A DNA stretch of 13,352 nucleotides from Akkermansia sp. (GTDB taxonomy: Bacteria > Verrucomicrobiota > Verrucomicrobiia > Verrucomicrobiales > Akkermansiaceae). Where the stretch lies: contig JAFZGH010000238.1 of assembly GCA_017555465.1 (NCBI GenBank), positions 1 to 13,352 of the forward strand. Reading direction: 5' to 3'. The notes under the pieces were generated by a model. It ran no database searches and was not told the origin of the DNA. It saw only the letters and a list, made by a program, of their open reading frames with translations. Below, piece by piece: positions 7,383-13,352 of this stretch (within the stretch, counting starts at the first letter, position 1; each line of letters begins with the position of its first letter). Made by a program: the position numbers and the translations under genes.

Positions 7383-7445
7383 TCTAATTTCCGCTCGCGA
7401 TGCTAGCCGATAAATTACAATCAACGAAACTTTGGGACACATGTG

Positions 7446-7467
7446 AGCACAAAGGGAGCACAAAGGG
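7446..7467. repeat. Right 9-bp direct repeat, itself tandemly doubled
   Basis: AGCACAAAGGG occurs twice in tandem (7446-7456 and 7457-7467). The first nine bases match 7060-7068 on the far side of the element. The doubling could be a pre-existing operator-like repeat used as the target or a trace of an earlier event. Confidence 0.6.
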
Positions 7468-7483
7468 GAGCTGAAAATTCAGA

Positions 7484-7511
7484 TTGACATATCAGCCGTA
7501 TCATGTAAAAT
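7484..7511 (+). promoter_or_regulatory. Strong sigma70-type promoter of the binding lipoprotein gene
   Basis: TTGACA (perfect, 7484-7489) and TAAAAT (7506-7511) are 16 bases apart, predicting transcription from about 7518 and a leader of roughly 24 bases. The leader has only a weak AGAAG, more than 15 bases from the ATG, and no good Shine-Dalgarno site. Confidence 0.65.
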
Positions 7512-7541
7512 CTTCACAATAGAAGCACAACATTTTCTCTT

Positions 7542-8405
7542 ATGTTCATCAAGAAAACTTTTCTCTCATGCCTGTTTCTTGGGCTGGCCGCACTTGCGGG
7601 ACTGACAGCTTGCAAAGACCAGGGCAGCCCGCTTTTTTCCTCAGACACCCCTGCTGAACCCGTCGAAATCCGAGAACTTGCCGACTTGGCCGGCAAGAAA
7701 GCAGGTTATCTGGAGGGTGGCGTTTTTCCTCATCTTCTCAAAACTCTTCAACCGGACATTGCCGAATTCCAGGCCTTCCATTACACTCAGTTCATGGTGC
7801 AAGCTCTTCGCAAAGGCAAGATTGATGCCGTGCTGGAGGACGAGCCTATTGCCCTGCTCTGGGCTGCCTATTACCCGGAAGACCTGCATGTTGCCTTCAA
7901 CTATGCCGATGACAGCTACGCCTTTGCCACCTGCAAAGGGAACCCGCTGAGCGAACGTCTCAGCGCCGTTATCCAGCAGCTGGAACAAAGCGGAGAGCTG
8001 GAGCGATTCAAGGAAAAATGGTGTAAATCCATTGACCAGAATCGCCGCATCACCAAGTGGAATCACAAAAAGGATTACGATGGCAGCGCAGGCACCATCC
8101 GTTATGCCACCGACCCAACCCAGGTTCCCATGGCCTATATGGCATATAACGAACTCATGGGGATGGACATTGAAGTCATCAACCGTGTAGCATACGAGCT
8201 GAACATGAAGGTCGAGTACATCAAGAAGGACTTTGCCGAGCTTCTTGATGCCGTGCAGAACAACCAGGTAGACCTTGTAGGCGGCTGCCTCTCCATCACC
8301 CCGAAACGCAACGACCGCGTTGACTTTACCTATCCATACTACAAAGGCGGCATGGCAGTCCTTGTCCGCAATGTCAACAAGAAAGAAGCTCCCAAGGCGG
8401 AATAA
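7542..8405 (+). CDS. Solute-binding lipoprotein (SBP_bac_3-like) with permuted domain order
   Basis: This 287-residue protein is predicted to bind a small solute, probably an amino acid, in the periplasm. The signal peptide ends in the lipobox LTAC with Cys24 as the lipidation site. Residues 44-162 match the usual second half of family-3 binding proteins: DLAGKKAGYLEGG, then ALRKGKIDAVLEDEP, and a closing LERFKEKW. Residues 184-277 match the usual first half: GTIRYATDP, a GMDIEVINRVAYEL helix, VDLVGGCLSITPKRNDRVDF and YPYYKGG. The halves are therefore in reverse order, joined by a charged linker near 163-183. No ABC permease or ATPase is adjacent, so it is an orphan that may serve a distant transporter or act as a sensor. 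Total length is near that of a single complete domain, which favours circular permutation over two broken copies. Only about 40 bases separate the TAA from the downstream terminator, so no missing half lies beyond. Confidence 0.8.
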   Translation: MFIKKTFLSCLFLGLAALAGLTACKDQGSPLFSSDTPAEPVEIRELADLAGKKAGYLEGGVFPHLLKTLQPDIAEFQAFHYTQFMVQALRKGKIDAVLEDEPIALLWAAYYPEDLHVAFNYADDSYAFATCKGNPLSERLSAVIQQLEQSGELERFKEKWCKSIDQNRRITKWNHKKDYDGSAGTIRYATDPTQVPMAYMAYNELMGMDIEVINRVAYELNMKVEYIKKDFAELLDAVQNNQVDLVGGCLSITPKRNDRVDFTYPYYKGGMAVLVRNVNKKEAPKAE

Positions 8406-8444
8406 TTTTTCACCATAATTTTTTCTTATCCCCCCCTTAACACC

Positions 8445-8480
8445 AATCCCCCCACCTGCCGGAAAGCAGGTGGGGGGATT
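8445..8480. terminator. Bidirectional terminator between the lipoprotein gene and gyrA
   Basis: A 15-bp perfect stem (AATCCCCCCACCTGC, 8445-8459, with 8466-8480) closes a six-base loop CGGAAA. The TTCTTAT tail suits the plus-strand gene. It also lies 31 bases beyond the gyrA stop on the other strand. Confidence 0.8.
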
Positions 8481-8511
8481 TCTTATGAGTTCTGTCAGAC
8501 CAGATGCGGCT

Positions 8512-11109
8512 TTACTCCTGCGGAGCTTCCGCTTCATCGGCAGCGGGGGCTTCAGCATCCACGGCTTCGGACTCCTCATCTTCGTCGTCATCAGAAATGA
8601 CGAGGGTGATTTCCTGGATGGATTCCTTGCCGTCGAGCGTGATGAGCTTCACGCCCTGGGTGGCGCGTCCCGTCTCGCGGATGGTATTCACCTTCATGCG
8701 GACAGACTGGCCGCCGGTGGTCATAATCATGAGTTCATCGGCATCCGTTACGGTGGTGGCGGACACCACGCGGCCGGTCTTGTCGGTGCAGTTCATGGTC
8801 TTGATACCGATACCACCGCGAGTCTGCGGACGGTATTCGTCGAAGGGCGTTCGCTTGCCCAGACCATTTTCGGAGACGACAAGCAGGTTAGCATCCTGCT
8901 GCACCACAGCGAGAGCCACCACGTAGTCACCCTCGCGCAGCTTGATACCGCGCACACCGATGGTGTTGCGGCCTTGGGCGCGCATATCGCTTTCAGCAAA
9001 GCGGATGCTCATGCCATCGTGCGTGACCAGCACCACTTCATCCTCACCGGAGGTCAGCGCGGCATTCACCAGCGTGTTGCCTTCTTCCAGGTTGATGGCA
9101 ATGATACCGGCCTTGCGGTAGTTCACGAAGTCATTGAGGGCGGTCTTCTTCACCGTACCGTCCTTGGTGGCAAACACCACATTGCCGGAATCTTCGGCAA
9201 AGGTGATATCCTTGCCATCCTCGCTCACGCGGCGTTCCAGACGCAGGATGGCGGCGATGCGCTCATCGGCCTGCATATCCAGCAGGTTCTTGATGGAACG
9301 GCCCTGGGCGCTGCGGGCGGCCTCATCAATCTCATACACACGCTCCACGTACACACGGCCGGTGTTGGTGAAGAACATGATGTAGTCGTGGTTCTGGGCG
9401 GCAAACAGGTGCTCCACGAAGTCGTTGGCATCCTTCTTGCTCTTGGTGGTAGCAGCCTTGATACCCTTGCCACCACGGGCCTGCAGGCGGTACTCATCGG
9501 AGTTGGTGCGCTTGATGTAACCGCTGTGCGTGATGGTCACAATCATGGAATCGTTCGGGATGAGGTCCTCGATGGCCATGTCGCCCTCGAACGGGATGAT
9601 GTGGGTCATACGCGGGGTGGCGTACTTCTCCTTGATGGCGCGCAGCTCGTCCTTCACGATACCCAGCACGCGGCTTTCGTTGGCGAGGATGTCCAGATAA
9701 TCCTCGATGAGCTCCAGCAGCTTCTTGTACTCATCGGAAATCTTGTCGTTTTCCAGAGCGGTGAGCTGGTAGAGGCGGAGTTCGAGGATGGCGTTCACCT
9801 GGCGCTCGGTGAATACGTACTTGTCCCCCTGCACGGAGGGCTGGCTGTGAATGAGGATGCCCAGTCCCTTGGCCAGCTCCGTGGGGAAGCTGAATTCCAT
9901 GAGTCGGTTGCGGGCGTCCTCGCGGTTCTTCGAGTCACGGATGATGCGGATGAACTCATCCATGTTGGCCAGGGCAATGAGGTAGGCCTCCAAAACCTCG
10001 GCGCGGTCCTCTGCCTTGCGCAGCAGGAACTTCGTACGGCGCACGACCACCTCGCGGCGGTGTTCGACGTAGAAGTTGATGGCGTCTTTCATGGAAAGCA
10101 CCTTGGGGCGGCCCTCGTGAATAGCCAGCATGTTCACGGAGAACGAGGTCTCCATGCTGGTGAGCTTGTAGAGCTGGTTGATAACCACCTGCGGGCGGGC
10201 ATCGCGCTTGAGCTCGATTTCGATGTAGTCCGTCAGGTCGCGCATGCCGGCAATATCGGTGATAATCTTATCACGCACCAGTTCGGCAATACGTTCCTGC
10301 AGTACGGCGCGGTTCACGCCGTAGGGCACATCGGAAATATGGATGAACTCGCGGCCGTTCTCGTTGGTGACCACTTCCATCTTGCCGCGCATGCGGACGC
10401 TGCCGCGGCCGGTGCGGAAGTAGCTGTCAATTCCCTTGTAACCCAGCACATAGCCGCCGGTGGGGAAGTCCGGCCCCTTGATGTAGGCGCGCAGCGCTTC
10501 GCTGGTAATGAGGGGATTGTCGATAAAGGCACAGATACCATCCACCACTTCGCCCAGGTTGTGCGGAGCCATGTTGGTGGCCATACCCACGGCAATACCC
10601 GTGCCGCCGTTCACCAGCAGGTTCGGGAATGCGGAGGGGAACACCACGGGTTCCGTGAGGCGGTTGTCGTAGTTCGGCTGGAAATCCACCGTGTCCTTGT
10701 CCAGGTCATCCATGAGGGCAACGCCCAGGTGGCTCAGCTTGGCTTCGGTGTATCGCATGGCTGCGGGCGGGTCACCTTCCGGCGTACCGAAGTTACCCTG
10801 CCCCTGCACCAGGATGTCGCGCATGTTCCAGGGCTGGGCCATGGTCACCAGCGTACCGTAGGCGGACTGGTCACCGTGCGGGTGGTAGTTACCGATGGTG
10901 TCACCCACGATTTTACCGCACTTGATGGTGCCCTTGCTGGGCACAAGCCCCAGTTCGTGCATGGCATAGAGCACGCGGCGCTGGGAGGGTTTGAGACCGT
11001 CGCGCACATCCGGCAGGGCGCGGGAGATAATCACCGACATGGAGTAGTCCAGGAAGCTGCGGGAGACCTCCTCTGCCACATCGACGGGACGAATTCTTGT
11101 ATCGCTCAT
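8512..11109 (-). CDS. gyrA: DNA gyrase subunit A
   Basis: This 865-residue protein is the DNA-cleaving and rejoining subunit of gyrase (A2B2), which introduces negative supercoils using ATP. The N-terminal breakage-reunion domain has HPHGD (76-80), catalytic Tyr120 in AMRYTE, and the conserved QGQGNFGTPEGD and NGGTGIAVGMATN stretches. The C-terminal beta-pinwheel carries a GyrA box, QARGGKG (543-549), which supports GyrA over ParC; PQTRGGIGIK (761-770) is a later blade repeat. The final 28 residues form an acidic Asp/Glu/Ala tail, common in gyrases and linked elsewhere to control of supercoiling. The quinolone region reads GDQSAYGT, so the equivalents of E. coli Ser83 and Asp87 are Gln81 and Gly85. 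It starts 24 bases after the gyrB stop and is probably cotranscribed with it; no strong Shine-Dalgarno site is seen. Confidence 0.96.
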   Translation of the reverse strand: MSDTRIRPVDVAEEVSRSFLDYSMSVIISRALPDVRDGLKPSQRRVLYAMHELGLVPSKGTIKCGKIVGDTIGNYHPHGDQSAYGTLVTMAQPWNMRDILVQGQGNFGTPEGDPPAAMRYTEAKLSHLGVALMDDLDKDTVDFQPNYDNRLTEPVVFPSAFPNLLVNGGTGIAVGMATNMAPHNLGEVVDGICAFIDNPLITSEALRAYIKGPDFPTGGYVLGYKGIDSYFRTGRGSVRMRGKMEVVTNENGREFIHISDVPYGVNRAVLQERIAELVRDKIITDIAGMRDLTDYIEIELKRDARPQVVINQLYKLTSMETSFSVNMLAIHEGRPKVLSMKDAINFYVEHRREVVVRRTKFLLRKAEDRAEVLEAYLIALANMDEFIRIIRDSKNREDARNRLMEFSFPTELAKGLGILIHSQPSVQGDKYVFTERQVNAILELRLYQLTALENDKISDEYKKLLELIEDYLDILANESRVLGIVKDELRAIKEKYATPRMTHIIPFEGDMAIEDLIPNDSMIVTITHSGYIKRTNSDEYRLQARGGKGIKAATTKSKKDANDFVEHLFAAQNHDYIMFFTNTGRVYVERVYEIDEAARSAQGRSIKNLLDMQADERIAAILRLERRVSEDGKDITFAEDSGNVVFATKDGTVKKTALNDFVNYRKAGIIAINLEEGNTLVNAALTSGEDEVVLVTHDGMSIRFAESDMRAQGRNTIGVRGIKLREGDYVVALAVVQQDANLLVVSENGLGKRTPFDEYRPQTRGGIGIKTMNCTDKTGRVVSATTVTDADELMIMTTGGQSVRMKVNTIRETGRATQGVKLITLDGKESIQEITLVISDDDEDEESEAVDAEAPAADEAEAPQE

Positions 11110-11133
11110 AATCAGAATGAAATCAGTTCAGGG

Positions 11134-13352
11134 TTACACGTCGAGGTTGCGGACATTGAGGGCATTGTCCTCAATGAAACGGCGGCGGGGTTCCACCAGG
11201 TCGCCCATGAGGATGGTGAACATCTTGTCAGCCTGCACGGCGTTGTCGTCATCCAGACGCACGCGGAGCAGCTCACGCTTCTCGGGGTCCATGGTCGTGG
11301 CGTAGAGGTCCTTGGCGTCCATTTCACCCAGACCCTTGAATCGGGTGATGGTCACGCTGCGGCCGCCGATTTCCAGCACCTTGGCCAGGATATCGCCCAC
11401 AAAGAAGATGGGCGTGACCGTGTTGCGGGCGTTCTCCACCAGCTCGAACACCGGGGCATCATCGCTCAGCAGGTGGTCGGGCTGGATACCGAGTTCCTCC
11501 AGGCGGGCCAGCACGCGGGAAATGGCCTTGGCCTCGTGCAGCTCGTGCAGCAGGGCGCGGCGGCTGGGGCCTTCGCGCACCGGCAGCGGGTTGGCAGCCA
11601 GTTCTTCCTCGCTGGGTTCGCCGAAGAGGAAGAGGTCGCGGTTCTCCTCAGAGAAGGCGGACAGGCTGTCCATATCGGCAAAGTACTGCACCTCCTCATC
11701 ATTACCGCAGCGCACCTTCACCAGGTACTGCGGGAAGGCACCATTGTCGGCGCGGTGGCGCAGCAGGTCCTTGAAGTCGCCGCCGTGCTGGGCCACGCTG
11801 CCCTCGTACTTCTGCAGGTTGATGAGGGTTTCGAGAATAGCCATGAGGGAATCTGCATCGAATTCCTTGCTCTTATCCGGCGTGCGCAGGGTAACATCGC
11901 CCGCGCCCAGGGAAATGAGCTTGCGGTTGAGAGCCACCTCATCCTGCACATACTGCTCCACCTTGCGGTGAATCACACGGTACAGCGGGGGCTGGGCAAT
12001 GTAGAGGTAACCGGCACGCACCAGCTGCGGCATGTGGCGGCAGAATAGCGTGAGCAGAAGGGTGCAGATGTGGGAACCGTCCACGTCGGCATCAGCCATA
12101 AGGATAATCTTGTGGTAGCGCACCTTGTTGAGGTCAAACGAACCCTCACCTTCGCCATCGCCGATACCGGCACCAATGGCGGTGATGATGTTCTGGATGG
12201 TCTCACTGCCCAGGGCTTTATCCAGACGGGCCTTCTCCACGTTGAGAATCTTACCACGCAGCGGCAGGATAGCCTGCGTGCGGCGGTCGCGACCCATCTT
12301 GGCAGAGCCACCTGCGGAGTCACCCTCCACAATGAACAGCTCGCTGAGCTTCGGGTCACGGCAGGAGCAGTCTGCCAGTTTGCCGGGCAGACCACCGCCC
12401 ACGGTCATGGCGCTCTTACGCACGCTTTCGCGGGCCTTGCGGGCGGCTTCACGGGCGCGGGAGGCAATGAGGCAGCGGTCGATGATGGTCCTGGCCACCT
12501 GCGGGTTCTCCTCAAAGTATTCCTTCAGCTCCTCGTAGACCACGCTGCTCACCACACCTTCGATTTCGGTGTTCACGAGCTTGTCCTTGGTCTGGGAGGA
12601 GAAGCGCGGATTGGGCATCTTCACGCTGATGACGGCCACCAGGCCTTCGCGCACGTCATCGCCGTTCAGACTGGGGTCCTTATCCTTGAGCAGGTTGTTG
12701 CTCTTGGCGTAGTTGTTGATGGCGCGGGTCAGCGAGCTGCGGAAACCGGAAAGGTGCGTACCGCCGTCGGCGTTGAAAATGGAGTTGGCATAGCACTGAA
12801 TCTGGTAGCGGTCGCTGTCGTTGTACTGCATCACCACATCCACAATCACATCGTCCTCCATGGTCTTGCCGTCGTACTCCACCTCGATGTGGCGCACACC
12901 GCTCATGGCGATGGGTTCGGCCGTGATGAGCGTCTTGTTCTCGCCCAGCTGCTTCACGAACTCGCGGATACCGTCGGCATAGTAGAAGGTCTCGGTGCGT
13001 TCCTGGCCGCTGCGCTCGTCCACCAGTTCGATGACGAGGCCGGGGTTCAGGAAAGCGAGCTCGCGCAGGCGGCGGGCCAGCAGGTCAAACTTGAACTCGA
13101 CCGTATCGGTGAAGATGGTCGGGTCGGGCAGGAAGGTGATGGCCGTGCCGGTCTGGCTGTCCGGGCAAGGGCCTACCACATGCAGCTTCTCGGTGGTCTT
13201 GCCACGCTCGAAAGTGATGACATGGCGCTTGCCGTCGCGGCGCACCTCCGCCTTGAAGAAGTCGGAAAGTGCGTTCACGCACTTGGCACCCACGCCGTGC
13301 AGACCGCCGGAGTACTTGTACGCACCCTGGCCGAACTTACCACCGGCATGCA
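11134..13352 (-). CDS. gyrB: DNA gyrase subunit B, partial (5' end outside window)
   Basis: This is the ATPase subunit of gyrase. The frame is open to the right edge; the first whole codon is at 13350, giving 738 visible residues. It begins HAGGKFGQGAYKYSGGLHGVG, inside the GHKL ATPase domain, so about 100 N-terminal residues are missing; the GTG at 13293 is internal, not a start. Further on are the QTKDKL ATP-contact motif (about 253-258), the TOPRIM motifs ELFIVEGDSAGG (about 337-348) and DADVDGSH (about 420-427), and the closing RFKGLGEMDAKDLYATTMDPE and NVRNLDV. Between QPPLYRV and ITRFKGLGEM lies an extra segment of roughly 200 residues, at the place where E. coli-type GyrB carries its insertion. 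That, plus the missing start, predicts a full length near 840, against about 640 for the short form. Upstream and operon partner of gyrA. Confidence 0.95.
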   Translation of the reverse strand, partial: HAGGKFGQGAYKYSGGLHGVGAKCVNALSDFFKAEVRRDGKRHVITFERGKTTEKLHVVGPCPDSQTGTAITFLPDPTIFTDTVEFKFDLLARRLRELAFLNPGLVIELVDERSGQERTETFYYADGIREFVKQLGENKTLITAEPIAMSGVRHIEVEYDGKTMEDDVIVDVVMQYNDSDRYQIQCYANSIFNADGGTHLSGFRSSLTRAINNYAKSNNLLKDKDPSLNGDDVREGLVAVISVKMPNPRFSSQTKDKLVNTEIEGVVSSVVYEELKEYFEENPQVARTIIDRCLIASRAREAARKARESVRKSAMTVGGGLPGKLADCSCRDPKLSELFIVEGDSAGGSAKMGRDRRTQAILPLRGKILNVEKARLDKALGSETIQNIITAIGAGIGDGEGEGSFDLNKVRYHKIILMADADVDGSHICTLLLTLFCRHMPQLVRAGYLYIAQPPLYRVIHRKVEQYVQDEVALNRKLISLGAGDVTLRTPDKSKEFDADSLMAILETLINLQKYEGSVAQHGGDFKDLLRHRADNGAFPQYLVKVRCGNDEEVQYFADMDSLSAFSEENRDLFLFGEPSEEELAANPLPVREGPSRRALLHELHEAKAISRVLARLEELGIQPDHLLSDDAPVFELVENARNTVTPIFFVGDILAKVLEIGGRSVTITRFKGLGEMDAKDLYATTMDPEKRELLRVRLDDDNAVQADKMFTILMGDLVEPRRRFIEDNALNVRNLDV

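Larger units (their letters stand above)
7069..7445. mobile_element. MITE-like non-coding element with terminal inverted repeats and hairpin core
   Basis: The ends are inverted repeats: CACATGTATCCCAAGTTTC (7069-7087) against GAAACTTTGGGACACATGTG (7426-7445), which differ by one mismatch and one extra base. Identical 9-bp repeats flank both ends. A second, inner inverted repeat pairs ATTGTAATCTAT (7142-7153) with ATAAATTACAAT (7410-7421), and GCGAGCGGAA (7169-7178... region) with TTTCCGCTCGC (7388-7398). Between them are at least seven hairpins. There is no transposase, so any movement would have to be driven in trans. The left arm holds about 54 bases (7088-7141) with no counterpart on the right. 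Frames crossing it are short and shaped by the palindromes. The family is not recognised; a structured RNA gene or an extended repeat is the alternative. Confidence 0.7.

Noticed and set aside
7179..7463. A 94-codon minus-strand frame through the MITE-like element
   Set aside because: Its residues follow the hairpins, it crosses the element boundary and has no protein-like motif; best explained as translation of palindromic DNA.
7060..7467. The AGCACAAAG copies considered as a CRISPR-like repeat
   Set aside because: There are only three 9-11 bp copies, two of them in tandem without spacers; target duplication or an operator repeat fits better.
8470..12048. A 1192-codon open frame on the plus strand, antisense to gyrA and part of gyrB
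   Set aside because: It is His/Val/Gly-rich without recognisable domains, starts inside the terminator hairpin and lies opposite two highly conserved gyrase genes. GC-rich third positions of those genes remove stops from the opposite strand, so it is a shadow.
13085..13293. The GTG at 13293 as the start of gyrB
   Set aside because: The upstream in-frame codons encode the conserved GGKF...YSGGLHG of the ATPase domain, so the gene continues past the right edge.
8512..13352. Possibility that the two subunits are topoisomerase IV (parE-parC)
   Set aside because: The QARGGKG GyrA box in the C-terminal domain, the acidic tail and close similarity to gyrase throughout favour GyrA and GyrB.

Overview
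The window reads as ordinary chromosome from a Gram-negative bacterium, most likely a Verrucomicrobiota member close to the gut Akkermansia group. That assignment is inferred from a PEP-CTERM tail ending in a run of arginines, a large secreted beta-helical protein, a moderately GC-rich coding style and few clear Shine-Dalgarno sites. No 16S rRNA or other phylogenetic marker was compared. Six protein genes are supported, two of them cut by the window edges.

Layout: (1) 1-196, minus strand, the start of a small membrane protein that runs off the left edge. (2) 197-906, an AT-rich gap with two divergent promoters and several short palindromes. (3) 907-1566, plus strand, a NapH-like membrane ferredoxin, ending at a strong bidirectional hairpin (1586-1622). 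(4) 1648-3870, minus strand, a PiT-type phosphate transporter with a PhoU-like tail. (5) 3961-7008, minus strand, a 1015-residue secreted S6-type serine protease with a PEP-CTERM anchor. (6) 7009-7541, divergent promoters separated by a 377-bp non-coding insertion with terminal inverted repeats, a 9-bp direct repeat at each end and a core of stacked hairpins. (7) 7542-8405, plus strand, an orphan solute-binding lipoprotein whose two halves are in swapped order. (8) A convergent terminator at 8445-8480. (9) 8512-13352, minus strand, gyrA preceded by gyrB, with gyrB cut at its 5' end by the right edge.

The genes do not form one pathway. gyrB-gyrA is a clear two-gene operon. The protease and the binding lipoprotein are divergently transcribed and would have had nearly back-to-back promoters before the insertion. 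The most unusual items are the MITE-like structured element, the permuted binding protein, the S6 protease anchored by PEP-CTERM rather than an autotransporter barrel, and a GyrA whose two main quinolone-contact positions are Gln and Gly. No CRISPR array, rRNA, tRNA or phage gene was seen.
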